From UBA7332 sp051648105 (GTDB lineage: Bacteria > Bacteroidota > Bacteroidia > Bacteroidales > UBA7332), in contig JBOFEN010000096.1 of NCBI GenBank assembly GCA_051648105.1, forward strand, positions 1 to 64,000: a stretch of 64,000 bases of DNA, given 5' to 3'. The position numbers and the translations under genes are program-made. Below are positions 46,134 through 53,937 of the stretch, piece by piece. Numbering within the stretch: the stretch's first letter is position 1; each line of letters begins with the position of its first letter. Below the pieces are notes generated by a model that had not been told where the DNA came from, did not search any database, and saw only the letters and a program-made list of their open reading frames with translations.

Positions 46134-46832
46134 ATGTATAAAACGACACAATATAACAAAGAACACACTTCATTAAGTATTGAATCAAATTGCTTCATCT
46201 CCCTTCCACAAAACATACAGGATGAGATGAGAAATCACAAACAAAAAATACAATTCAAAAAGGGTGAAATCCTACTAAAACAGGGCACATTTGCATCTTC
46301 TATAATGATAGTATTTGAAGGATTAATAAAAGAATATATCGAAGGCCCAAACAATAAATGCACAAACTTAAGAATACTTTCACAGGGAGACATTTTAGCC
46401 CTTTCTGGAATATTCAATAACCGAATCAATAACTATTCAGCAATGGCTCAAACAGACACTACAGTTTGTGTTATTGAAAGAGAATACATGATTAAACTAA
46501 TAGAAGAGAATCCAAAATTTGGACTTCAACTAGTCAAGAGATATAGTCAAATAGAAAACAACTTCTTCGCTCTTCTACACAATCAACTTTACAAACAGAT
46601 GAATGGCAAAGTAGCGGATACAATTTTGTATTTAACGTCTGGGATGTTTGATACTGAGCTGCTTTTTTCAAACTTCTCAAGAAAAGATCTTGCGGAATTT
46701 GCTTCAATAACCCCAGAAAACGCAATTAGAGTATTAAAGAAGTTAGAATCAGAAGGGACAATAAAGCTAAACGACAAAAGCATTGAGGTAATAAATAGAG
46801 AAGCATTAATAAGATTGAGTGAGATAGGATAA
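46134..46832 (+). CDS. Crp/Fnr-family transcriptional regulator
   Basis: A 232-residue regulator with an N-terminal cyclic-nucleotide-binding fold (about 25-140; FKKGEILLKQGTFASSIMIVFEG) and a C-terminal Crp-type helix-turn-helix (about 160-215; FSRKDLAEFASITPENAIRVLKKLE). It has no FNR-type cysteine cluster near the N-terminus, so it is unlikely to bind an Fe-S cluster. It lies about 100 bp downstream of the alcohol dehydrogenase and may control it, but it has its own promoter. The signal is unknown. Confidence 0.92.
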   Translation: MYKTTQYNKEHTSLSIESNCFISLPQNIQDEMRNHKQKIQFKKGEILLKQGTFASSIMIVFEGLIKEYIEGPNNKCTNLRILSQGDILALSGIFNNRINNYSAMAQTDTTVCVIEREYMIKLIEENPKFGLQLVKRYSQIENNFFALLHNQLYKQMNGKVADTILYLTSGMFDTELLFSNFSRKDLAEFASITPENAIRVLKKLESEGTIKLNDKSIEVINREALIRLSEIG

Positions 46833-46836
46833 AAAA

Positions 46837-46872
46837 ATAGCATTCACCTTCAGCAAAGAAGGCGAATGCTAT
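46837..46872. terminator. Terminator between the Crp/Fnr gene and the lipoprotein gene
   Basis: A 15-bp stem (46837-46851 with 46858-46872) with a 6-nt loop lies between two convergent genes. It has one A-C mismatch on the plus strand, which becomes a G-U pair on the minus strand, so it may work better for the minus gene. Confidence 0.7.
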
Positions 46873-46894
46873 ATACAAAACAACAAACCAATCA

Positions 46895-47236
46895 CTATAA
46901 AAAATCAAAACTATCACCGTAAAGAGACTCATCACGATCTAATGCCGATGAGTCATTAATTATTCGAAGACGTATATATCTCTCCCTCAACTCATCAACT
47001 CCATCTCTTTCATGCTGAGTCAGCTTACTATTATAAACATTATAATAGTCACTTACATATTTTCTAAAAAGTTTATCCGCTTTCAACCAATCCTGCTCTG
47101 AATATCTTATCCCATTTGCAGTGGTTTGAGTAATAAATCTTTCAAAAGAGTTGATATAACTCTCTTTTGAATAGACAGTATTACATGATGACAAAATCAT
47201 TAATGGAATAATGAGTAAAATAAAAATATATCTCAC
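46895..47236 (-). CDS. Small lipoprotein, unknown function
   Basis: A 113-residue protein with a lipoprotein signal (YIFILLIIPLMILSSC; lipobox LSSC, Cys at 18). After lipidation the helical body of about 95 residues has repeated charged segments (RFITQTTANG, DWLKADKLFRKYVSDYY). Resembles the small helical lipoproteins common in Bacteroidales. The start is a GTG at 47236 because a stop lies three codons upstream and no ATG precedes the signal. A sigma-factor gene lies upstream. Confidence 0.7.
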   Translation of the reverse strand: MRYIFILLIIPLMILSSCNTVYSKESYINSFERFITQTTANGIRYSEQDWLKADKLFRKYVSDYYNVYNSKLTQHERDGVDELRERYIRLRIINDSSALDRDESLYGDSFDFL

Positions 47237-47508
47237 CTGACCTTATTGTTAATATTTACAGAAAATGTAATGGCGTATATAAATACACAAAGTTGCATCC
47301 GAATAACCCATTAGCATAAGCTAAGTTATCAAATTAACCTTTAATGGCAAATATAACAACAATTATCAATAATAAATAATTAAATTCTATTTTTTCTCTC
47401 TAATCTTATCAAAGACCAATAAAATTACAAAGAAGCAAGTATTAAGATCACATCAAAACATAAGGAGAAATTATAATAAATATTATCAAATATACACTAT
47501 AAATAATG
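47237..47508. other. Gene-free spacer between lipoprotein and sigma-factor genes
   Basis: AT-rich, no gene seen. It contains a minus-strand -7-like box TATATTTG (47348-47355), about 110 bp upstream of the lipoprotein GTG, without a TTG at normal spacing. Confidence 0.35.
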
Positions 47509-47547
47509 AAGGGTATAAGAGTTGCATTTTACAACTCCTATACCCTT
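47509..47547 (-). terminator. Terminator of the sigma-factor gene
   Basis: A 16-bp stem (47509-47524 with 47532-47547); the single A-C mismatch on the plus strand is a G-U pair in the minus-strand RNA, which fits its use by the minus-strand sigma gene ending at 47572. Confidence 0.75.
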
Positions 47548-47571
47548 GATGATATAAAACCATACTAACAC

Positions 47572-48081
47572 CTACTGCTCGTAATCTCTAAGAAACTCTT
47601 GCAGTCTCTGACGAGCAAAAAATATTCTACTCTTAACAGTCCCCAAAGGCAAACCCATCTTATCAGCAATCTCCTGATATTTATAACCTGCCACATGCAT
47701 AGAGAAGGGAATCTTGTATTCTGGTGCAAACTTGTTAATCGCAGTCATTATCTCATTAACGGTATAATATCCATCTGGAGTATCAAACCCTGAATCTTGT
47801 GGCAAATTTAGATGATACAGATCTTCGGTTTGATCAACCATAGTCTGATTTCTAACTATTCTTCTATAGTTATTAATAAAGATGTTACGCATTATCGTAA
47901 ACACCCAACCCTTAAAGTTCACATTCTCATAATACTTATCTTGATTATCTAGAGCCTTGAGCGTTGTATCTTGAAGAAGATCTTCTGCATCATCTCTGTT
48001 GGAAGTAAGTGTATACGCAAAACTTTTAAGATTGTCTTGCAAGGCAAGCAGTCTCTCATTGAAGCCATTTGTTGTTGCCAT
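47572..48081 (-). CDS. RNA polymerase sigma factor, ECF/sigma-70 type
   Basis: A 169-residue sigma factor with only regions 2 and 4. Region 2 is seen in DAEDLLQDTTLKALDNQDKY and the FKGWVFTIMRNIFINNYRR helix; region 4 in YQEIADKMGLPLGTVKSRIF (about 135-155). No region 1.1 or 3 is present, so it is extracytoplasmic-function size. No anti-sigma gene is adjacent. Its promoter overlaps a perfect palindrome, which suggests its own control by an unknown factor. Confidence 0.93.
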   Translation of the reverse strand: MATTNGFNERLLALQDNLKSFAYTLTSNRDDAEDLLQDTTLKALDNQDKYYENVNFKGWVFTIMRNIFINNYRRIVRNQTMVDQTEDLYHLNLPQDSGFDTPDGYYTVNEIMTAINKFAPEYKIPFSMHVAGYKYQEIADKMGLPLGTVKSRIFFARQRLQEFLRDYEQ

Positions 48082-48132
48082 ATCGATTATGATTTTAAGT
48101 AGTTTCTATTTTGATTTGATCTAAATACCCTG

Positions 48133-48162
48133 CAAATGTAATTACATTTTTTATATCCACAA
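48133..48162 (-). promoter_or_regulatory. Promoter and overlapping palindrome of the sigma gene
   Basis: Minus-strand TTG (48162-48160), 19-bp spacer, TACATTTG (48140-48133): a very good promoter. The -7 box is part of the perfect 16-bp palindrome AAATGTAATTACATTT (48135-48150). A second copy of AAATGTAATTA lies upstream at 48211-48221. This looks like an operator over a promoter. Confidence 0.6.
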
Positions 48163-48330
48163 CTGTTTTGATTGAATATTTTCTTAATTATTCAAAAATA
48201 ATTAAACCAAAAATGTAATTAACTAATTATCAGAGATATAAAGACAACAAAAGAGAAGCAAAACTATAATCACAAAGAGGAATAGATCAAAATAATAGCA
48301 AAAATAAAAGAAAACAACCCCAAAACAAAA
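48163..48330. other. Gene-free AT-rich spacer
   Basis: No gene seen. It carries AAATGTAATTA (48211-48221), matching half of the palindrome at the sigma promoter, and poly-A-rich stretches. Confidence 0.35.
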
Positions 48331-48366
48331 AAGGTGTTAATAAGCTTTTAAGCCTATCAACACCTT
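48331..48366 (-). terminator. Terminator of glsB
   Basis: A 17-bp stem (48331-48347 with 48350-48366). Two plus-strand A-C mismatches become G-U pairs in minus-strand RNA, so the hairpin fits the minus-strand glsA-glsB unit. A T-rich run follows on the minus strand. Confidence 0.7.
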
Positions 48367-48393
48367 AAATACACCTATTTAGAATAGTAAAAA

Positions 48394-49350
48394 TCAGTCC
48401 CTAAAAAGAGTAAACGAACCAATTTCAGGCTCATAAGACTCAATATGACGAAGTTTCTTACCCTCTTGAATTTCATCAACTTTAATTAGAATACCCGTCT
48501 CCTCTACTTCACCAAACTCATGATTAATAGCTGTGCCAAAAACCAACATTGTTGGAGAAAGTCCCATATAAGCATTAACCAATGGTGGAATATTTAGACC
48601 ATGGCGACGCACCTCCTGATTTAATATCTTATAGTCAGCCTTAAAATCAGCCTCCGTTAATATTGAAGCAAAATGATCTTTATCTATCTTTGTCTCAATT
48701 GGAGAAATAGGGACTACCAATCTATCTGGATCAGAGAAGTGCTTTTGAAGGAAGTATAAAATCATCATCCTAGGCTCATCCATAAAACTTGGATACATAG
48801 TCATCTTTCCAAAATAAAAACGCATACCTGGATGAACCACCGTCAAAGCTCCAAGACCATCCCAAAGATTATCCAGTGCAAATAAACCTTTTGCTCCTGC
48901 CTTTGATGATTGATACTCAAGAGTAACAAATGATCTACCTAACTCTAATGTATGTGGTAGATAATCTCTCAAGAACTCGTCAGAGAAATGAAAAAGATGG
49001 GCCATAGCAAGCTTAGGTTCACCATTCTCATCAAACTCAACCTGGTCGCCAAAAAGGAACCTATAACCACCTAATATCTCCTCTGCATCAGGATTCCAAA
49101 CAATAAGCTGCTGATATGGATTCTCCATAGTGTCGAACTCATCGAGATCTATTTCACATCCGGTACCTCCACCAGCATCGCGAAATGCTATCTCTCGCAA
49201 ACGTCCAATCTCTCTTACAGTATTTGGAGAGTTGTGATAATCAAGAATATAAAGCTCATTATTCGCTTTATTCGTCTTACGAAGCAACTTCTCTGTGGTC
49301 AACTCTGCCTTTATTAGCTCTTTATCTACTGGAGGAATAATTTGTTGCAT
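48394..49350 (-). CDS. glsB: GlsB-like N-acyltransferase (glycine lipid synthesis)
   Basis: Putative N-acyltransferase (GNAT/OlsB type) that acylates glycine with a 3-hydroxy fatty acid, as for Bacteroides GlsB. The start at 49350 (MQQIIPPVDKELIKAE) gives 318 residues; a longer frame from 49395 lies inside glsA. The core REIAFRDAGGGTGCEIDLDE and a putative acyl-ACP site around DYLPHTLELGRSFV match OlsB-type proteins. The gene overlaps the 3' end of glsA by 29 bp, which suggests coupled translation. The assignment rests on family pairing. Confidence 0.82.
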   Translation of the reverse strand: MQQIIPPVDKELIKAELTTEKLLRKTNKANNELYILDYHNSPNTVREIGRLREIAFRDAGGGTGCEIDLDEFDTMENPYQQLIVWNPDAEEILGGYRFLFGDQVEFDENGEPKLAMAHLFHFSDEFLRDYLPHTLELGRSFVTLEYQSSKAGAKGLFALDNLWDGLGALTVVHPGMRFYFGKMTMYPSFMDEPRMMILYFLQKHFSDPDRLVVPISPIETKIDKDHFASILTEADFKADYKILNQEVRRHGLNIPPLVNAYMGLSPTMLVFGTAINHEFGEVEETGILIKVDEIQEGKKLRHIESYEPEIGSFTLFRD

Positions 49351-50161
49351 AAACTGTTTTTTTAATCTTCTTTGCCCACATATTAGGTGAGCCATCTTTT
49401 TCGATTAACTTATAAGAAATAGGATTACCGACATGAATAACAAAGCGCTGAGACTTCTTATTAAAAAGCTCACGAGGTAGGAAAAGCATATCAATATTAA
49501 ACTTTATGCCCAACCTCTTTCTCCAATAAGAGAACTTATAGAAGAAGTTTGAATTCTTTGCCTCAAAATATATTGGAATTATATCTCTATTATAGCGAAT
49601 AGCCTGAGTTACAAAACTCTTTCTCCACTCTAAGTCCTCAATTACACCATTTGAATTGATTCGAGAAACCAAACCTGCTGGGAAAATAAACATCTGATCA
49701 TCAGAAGACATTGCCTCATGAAGCTGATCAAATGTATCCTTAGACTGCCCACCATGCTTATTTATTGGAACAAATAAAGGTGCCAAAGGTGCCACGTTCA
49801 TCAATATATCATTGACAACAAACTTTATATTATCACCATATATCTTCCCAAAGGCAGACAATATGGCAACACCATCCATACCACCTAGAGGATGATTGGA
49901 TGCAAAAATAAACCTACCATTGCTAGGAATATTCTCAACACCTCTAATCTCAACACCAGATGAAAGATCGTCAACTAGTGCATCAGCAAAAGTTAACTTG
50001 TCTTTTCCTTTATTCTTCTCTAGAAAAACATTCAACTGCTTCTCACAAATAATCTTGCGTAGCAGAGAATAAACAAAACCAGGAATCTTCTTGGCCAAGT
50101 CAGGAGCTTTATCTCTAAGCACCTGCTCTACATTGATTTGAATATATTCAGTAGATTGCAT
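49322..50161 (-). CDS. glsA: GlsA-like 1-acyl-glycerol-3-phosphate-type O-acyltransferase
   Basis: Putative O-acyltransferase adding the second fatty acid to the N-acylglycine lipid, as for Bacteroides GlsA. The 279 residues begin at the ATG at 50161 (MQSTEYIQINVEQVLR); the preceding TTG codon is not used. The PlsC signature is ASNHPLGGMDG (NHxxxxD, about 90-97), with a FPAG motif near 160. It overlaps glsB. The two together fit the glycine-lipid pathway (established in B. thetaiotaomicron). Confidence 0.85.
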   Translation of the reverse strand: MQSTEYIQINVEQVLRDKAPDLAKKIPGFVYSLLRKIICEKQLNVFLEKNKGKDKLTFADALVDDLSSGVEIRGVENIPSNGRFIFASNHPLGGMDGVAILSAFGKIYGDNIKFVVNDILMNVAPLAPLFVPINKHGGQSKDTFDQLHEAMSSDDQMFIFPAGLVSRINSNGVIEDLEWRKSFVTQAIRYNRDIIPIYFEAKNSNFFYKFSYWRKRLGIKFNIDMLFLPRELFNKKSQRFVIHVGNPISYKLIEKDGSPNMWAKKIKKTVYATNYSSSR

Positions 50162-50186
50162 CAATAACTAAATCTGAATTAAGGCA

Positions 50187-50194
50187 CAAAAATA
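50187..50194 (-). promoter_or_regulatory. Candidate -7 element for glsA-glsB
   Basis: Minus-strand TATTTTTG fits TAnnTTTG, 25 bp before the glsA ATG; no TTG at normal spacing was found. Confidence 0.35.
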
Positions 50195-50290
50195 ACTCAT
50201 TTATCATGAGTTTATGCTAAATCCATTCATTTTTTTATCCCAAAGAGAAATAAGAAAGGCATAATGAATATAAAAAAGTTCGTTCAATTT

Positions 50291-50821
50291 CTATTTGCCA
50301 TTTGAAAAGACCCATTCTGCTACCTCTTTACATGATGGCAAAATATCAAACTTATCACTTTGTATCTTCATAATATAGTTCGCCTTACTATAATAAGGCA
50401 TACGTTTACTTAATGACTCTGAGATAAAGCATTTCAGCTCATCATCACCCATAGAGGCTATTAAAGGCCTATGATCACGACCTCTAACGAGTCTATTAAA
50501 AAGCAACTCTTCACTTGCCTGCAAATAAATCACCCCACCACTGGAAAGCATAATATCTAGATTACCCATAAAGCAAGGAGCTCCTCCACCTGTTGAAATA
50601 ACAGCTCGATCTATCATTGAAACCTCCTTCAGCATCTTATTCTCCAACTGCCTAAATCCTAGTTCTCCATTCTCCCTAAATATTAATGATAGTGACTTGC
50701 GATAGCGATGTTCAATATAGTGATCAAGATCAATAAAAGACCACCCAAGAAGAGAAGCCACCCTTCTACCAATAGTTGTTTTACCAACACCCATGTAACC
50801 AACTAAGAAGACTCTTTCCAT
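50291..50821 (-). CDS. aroK: Shikimate kinase
   Basis: Phosphorylates shikimate in chorismate synthesis. The 176 residues hold the P-loop GYMGVGKTTIGRR (about 8-20), the shikimate-binding DLDHYIE (about 32-38), STGGGAPC (about 77-84) and RGRDHRPL with the lid arginine (about 114-121). It is divergent from the RNase H gene and the two have overlapping promoters. Confidence 0.95.
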   Translation of the reverse strand: MERVFLVGYMGVGKTTIGRRVASLLGWSFIDLDHYIEHRYRKSLSLIFRENGELGFRQLENKMLKEVSMIDRAVISTGGGAPCFMGNLDIMLSSGGVIYLQASEELLFNRLVRGRDHRPLIASMGDDELKCFISESLSKRMPYYSKANYIMKIQSDKFDILPSCKEVAEWVFSNGK

Positions 50822-50864
50822 TTATCACTCTTAAATTATACCAATAGTACAAATGTTTATGCAG

Positions 50865-50897
50865 CAAATGTAACCAAAATTGCATCTATATTACAAA
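50865..50897 (-). promoter_or_regulatory. Promoter of aroK, overlapping the divergent RNase H promoter
   Basis: Minus-strand TTTG (50897-50894), 21-bp spacer, TACATTTG (50872-50865). The divergent promoter 50880-50912 overlaps it, so RNA polymerase may compete for the two. Confidence 0.5.
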
Positions 50898-50912
50898 GAT
50901 CAATTACTTTTG
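50880..50912 (+). promoter_or_regulatory. Promoter of the RNase H gene
   Basis: TTG (50880-50882), 22-bp spacer, TACTTTTG (50905-50912). The spacer is slightly long. The ATG at 50934 is 22 bp downstream, supporting this start over the in-frame ATG at 50880. Confidence 0.45.
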
Positions 50913-50933
50913 CATCGACTACTGTATGAAATC

Positions 50934-51566
50934 ATGATGCGAAACAAGAAATTTTACGTTGTATGGGTTGGCCTAAACACTGGAGTTTATGACAATTGGG
51001 AAGAGTGTAAGCAGCAAATTGCTGGAGTTAAGGGCGCAAAATACAAATCGTTCCCTTCTCGTGAGGCTGCCATTGAAGCCTTTCGAGGTGATGCCTCTAT
51101 GTATTTATCTGCAAAGCCTAAAATAGACACTCCATCTATCAAGTCTCTTTCGGTTGGCACATATGAGCTAGAAACTATTGCTGTTGATGCCTCTTGCCTT
51201 GGAAATCCAGGTAAGATGGAGTACCGGGGAGTTTATGTTAGATCAAAACATGAGATCTTTAGGATTGGACCTCTTGAAGATGGCACAAACAATGTTGGTG
51301 AATTCCTTGCACTAGTTCATGGACTTGCACTTCTAAAGCAGAAAAATAGCAATATGCCTATTTATACTGATAGTGTAAATGCTATGAAGTGGGTAAAGAA
51401 TAAGAAATGTAAAACTACTTTAGAAAGGACTGGACGTAACAACGAGATATTTGATCTTATTGAAAGAGCTGAGAATTGGCTTAAAAACAACAGCTATAAC
51501 AATCCTATTATTAAATGGGAAACTGATGTTTGGGGTGAAATTCCCGCAGATTTTGGCAGAAAATAA
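50934..51566 (+). CDS. Ribonuclease H (viroplasmin-RNase HI type)
   Basis: Cleaves RNA in RNA-DNA hybrids. The chosen ATG gives 210 residues (MMRNKKFYVVWVG); an earlier in-frame ATG at 50880 precedes the predicted promoter's -7 box. The N-terminal viroplasmin/caulimovirus-type domain (about 5-50; FYVVWVGLNTGVYDNWEE) binds hybrids. The RNase H core has D in VDASCLGNPG, E in NNVGEFLALVHG, D in PIYTDSVNAMKW and a final D in WETDVWGEIPADFGRK. Other bacterial RNase H1 copies may exist elsewhere. Confidence 0.9.
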   Translation: MMRNKKFYVVWVGLNTGVYDNWEECKQQIAGVKGAKYKSFPSREAAIEAFRGDASMYLSAKPKIDTPSIKSLSVGTYELETIAVDASCLGNPGKMEYRGVYVRSKHEIFRIGPLEDGTNNVGEFLALVHGLALLKQKNSNMPIYTDSVNAMKWVKNKKCKTTLERTGRNNEIFDLIERAENWLKNNSYNNPIIKWETDVWGEIPADFGRK

Positions 51567-51651
51567 ATTCGTTTACACTAAAGATTCAAAGATAAACTAT
51601 TGACCTATCAACACAACGATTAATTAAAACAGGAACTATAAAATCAGCTAT

Positions 51652-52782
51652 ATGAAGATAGGTTTTGATGCAAAGAGAGCCTTCTCTAATCACACAGGAT
51701 TAGGAAACTACAGTAGATATATTATACGTCTTGCCTCAGAAAACTGTGACTGCATAGACCAAGTAAACTTATATACTCCGAGCAAAAGCTTAGAGTCACT
51801 CCCTTCGATCGATACACACAACGCTAACATTAGAATACCCAATAGGTGGATTTACAAGAAACTTAGACCACTTTGGCGAAGCTTCGGTGTTAAGAATGAG
51901 ATAAATATTGACGATTTAGATATATACCAAGGGTTAAGTGGTGAGCTACCTCTAGGAGGATGGCCACAAAAAGTAAAAAGCATTGTTACTATTCATGACC
52001 TGATATTCCTAAGACATCCAGAATTCTACAAATGGATAGACAAGAGTATATACTACTACAAATTCAAAACAGCATGCCGTAATGCAACTCACATAATTGC
52101 AATCAGTGAATGCACAAAAAGAGATATTATGTTCTATTTTAATATCTCCCCGAAAAAGATTTCCGTATTATATCAAGGATGCAATCCAATATTTAGAGAG
52201 ACCAAAAGCATCTCTGAAATTGAGCAGATTAAGATTAAGTATGATCTTCCAGAAAAATTCATTCTTAATGTTGGAAGTATTGAAAGAAGAAAGAATATAC
52301 TTCTAGCTGTAAAAGCAATGGGTTTGATTGAGAACCCCGCACCATTATATATCATTGGTAAGGAAACTGAGTATTGTGATGAAATTAGGCGTACTATTAA
52401 GGAACTACAGCTTGAAAATAAGGTATTCTTCTTGAAGAATATTCCAACTTCAGAACTACCTGCAATATACCAAGCTGCATCAATCTTCATATACCCTTCT
52501 CTCTATGAAGGTTTTGGAATACCAATTCTTGAAGCTCTTTGTTCTGGAACACCAGTGATAGGCGCCACTGGGTCTTGCCTAGAAGAGGCGGGTGGTCCAA
52601 ACTCGATATATGTAGCCCCTGATGACACACAAGCTATGGCCAATGCTATTGAGAGAATACTCAAAGATCCAGAACTATCATCAAAGATGGTAATTGAAGG
52701 AAAAGCATACTCTCAAAAATTCAATGATAACATAATTGCGCAAGAGCTAAACGATCTATACAAGAAGGTCAAGAAAAAATAG
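51652..52782 (+). CDS. Family 4 glycosyltransferase
   Basis: A 376-residue GT-B enzyme, likely making cell-surface polysaccharide or LPS sugars from a nucleotide sugar. The donor-site motif is YPSLYEGFGIPILEALCSG (about 281-299), the EX7E pattern of GT4. The middle linker NVGSIERRKNILLAVKAM starts the C-terminal Rossmann domain. The next gene starts 6 bp later and is a second GT4, so they are coupled. Sugar and acceptor are unknown. Confidence 0.9.
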   Translation: MKIGFDAKRAFSNHTGLGNYSRYIIRLASENCDCIDQVNLYTPSKSLESLPSIDTHNANIRIPNRWIYKKLRPLWRSFGVKNEINIDDLDIYQGLSGELPLGGWPQKVKSIVTIHDLIFLRHPEFYKWIDKSIYYYKFKTACRNATHIIAISECTKRDIMFYFNISPKKISVLYQGCNPIFRETKSISEIEQIKIKYDLPEKFILNVGSIERRKNILLAVKAMGLIENPAPLYIIGKETEYCDEIRRTIKELQLENKVFFLKNIPTSELPAIYQAASIFIYPSLYEGFGIPILEALCSGTPVIGATGSCLEEAGGPNSIYVAPDDTQAMANAIERILKDPELSSKMVIEGKAYSQKFNDNIIAQELNDLYKKVKKK

Positions 52783-52788
52783 TAAAAT

Positions 52789-53880
52789 ATGACAATCAAC
52801 AGCAATATCGACAATACACCTAAACCTTGTGTCATATTTGAATCCTCAAAGATTAAATATCCAAATACAGGGCTACATACATTTTGCAAAGAGTTATCTA
52901 CTGCATTGTATAAAGAGGCAAAAAATCGTGATTCAAGGCTATACATTTTCCTGAAAACTAAATATAGGAATCGGGTTTCTGAAGATATTCCATATATAGC
53001 CCAAAAACCATGGCACTCTATTTTTCTTAATCTTAACAAGAAATACAATATCTGGCATTCTCCATTTCAGATGTCTAAGATATTCCCCAAAAGCGAGCAA
53101 AAGGTTCTTCTAACGATACACGACCTAAACTTTCTATATGAGAAAGGCCCCAAGAAAATAGAATGGTACAAGAGAATCGTACAAAATAATATTAATCACT
53201 CTCATCACATTGTAGCAATTTCCGAGTTCGTAAAACAGGATATTATGAACTACTACAATATTAAAGAGAGTGACATTAGTGTTGTTTATAATGGATCCAC
53301 ACCCTATGATGGTGAACTTATCAAGCCACAAATAGTAGATAGCTCTAAGCAATTCCTTTTCACAGTTGGTACAATATTGCCAAAGAAGAACTTCCATGTC
53401 CTTCCTGCTCTTCTTGTTGGAAATGATTATTACCTAGTAATATCGGGTAATGAATCTCCATATATATCAAGAATTGAAGAAGAGGCTAGAAAGTGGGGAG
53501 TAGAAGATAGAGTAATTATTACCGGACCAATAAGTGAACCAGAGAAGAATTGGCTTTACAAAAACTGTGAAGCATTTCTATTCCCTTCAATAGCCGAAGG
53601 CTTTGGTCTGCCTGTTGTGGAAGCTATGAGATATGGAAAGCCTATATTTCTTTCTAAACACACTTCGCTACCAGAGATTGGCGGTGAGGATGCTTTCTAT
53701 TTTGATTGGGATTTCACACCAGAAAAGATGAGAGTGATTCTAAAAGATGGAATAGACAAGTTTAAATCTGACCCCAATATTAGAGAGAAACTCATCGATA
53801 GAGCTAACCTTTTCACGTGGGAGAATGCTGCAAAGAGCTACTTTGATATTTACGAAAAGCTACTTCGCAGTGAGCTATAA
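52789..53880 (+). CDS. Family 4 glycosyltransferase
   Basis: A 363-residue GT-B enzyme paired with the previous gene (6-bp gap). Its donor motif is FPSIAEGFGLPVVEAMRYG (about 262-280), and TVGTILPKKNFHVLPAL opens the second domain. The first domain has TIHDLNFLYEKGP and ISEFVKQDI as in mannosyltransferase-like GT4 enzymes. It is followed by a shared terminator. Specificity not readable. Confidence 0.9.
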   Translation: MTINSNIDNTPKPCVIFESSKIKYPNTGLHTFCKELSTALYKEAKNRDSRLYIFLKTKYRNRVSEDIPYIAQKPWHSIFLNLNKKYNIWHSPFQMSKIFPKSEQKVLLTIHDLNFLYEKGPKKIEWYKRIVQNNINHSHHIVAISEFVKQDIMNYYNIKESDISVVYNGSTPYDGELIKPQIVDSSKQFLFTVGTILPKKNFHVLPALLVGNDYYLVISGNESPYISRIEEEARKWGVEDRVIITGPISEPEKNWLYKNCEAFLFPSIAEGFGLPVVEAMRYGKPIFLSKHTSLPEIGGEDAFYFDWDFTPEKMRVILKDGIDKFKSDPNIREKLIDRANLFTWENAAKSYFDIYEKLLRSEL

Positions 53881-53884
53881 ATAC

Positions 53885-53937
53885 AAAAGCAACGAGCTAT
53901 ATTTTTTATTAAATATTAGCTCGTTGCTTTTTATTTA
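53885..53937. terminator. Bidirectional terminator between GT4 genes
   Basis: A perfect 15-bp stem (53885-53899 with 53917-53931) with a 17-nt loop and T-rich tail lies between convergent GT4 genes; A-rich on one side and T-rich on the other. Confidence 0.75.

Noticed and set aside
46134..46832. Oxygen-sensing FNR protein
   Set aside because: No N-terminal cysteine cluster for an iron-sulfur centre is present, so only the broader Crp/Fnr family is supported.
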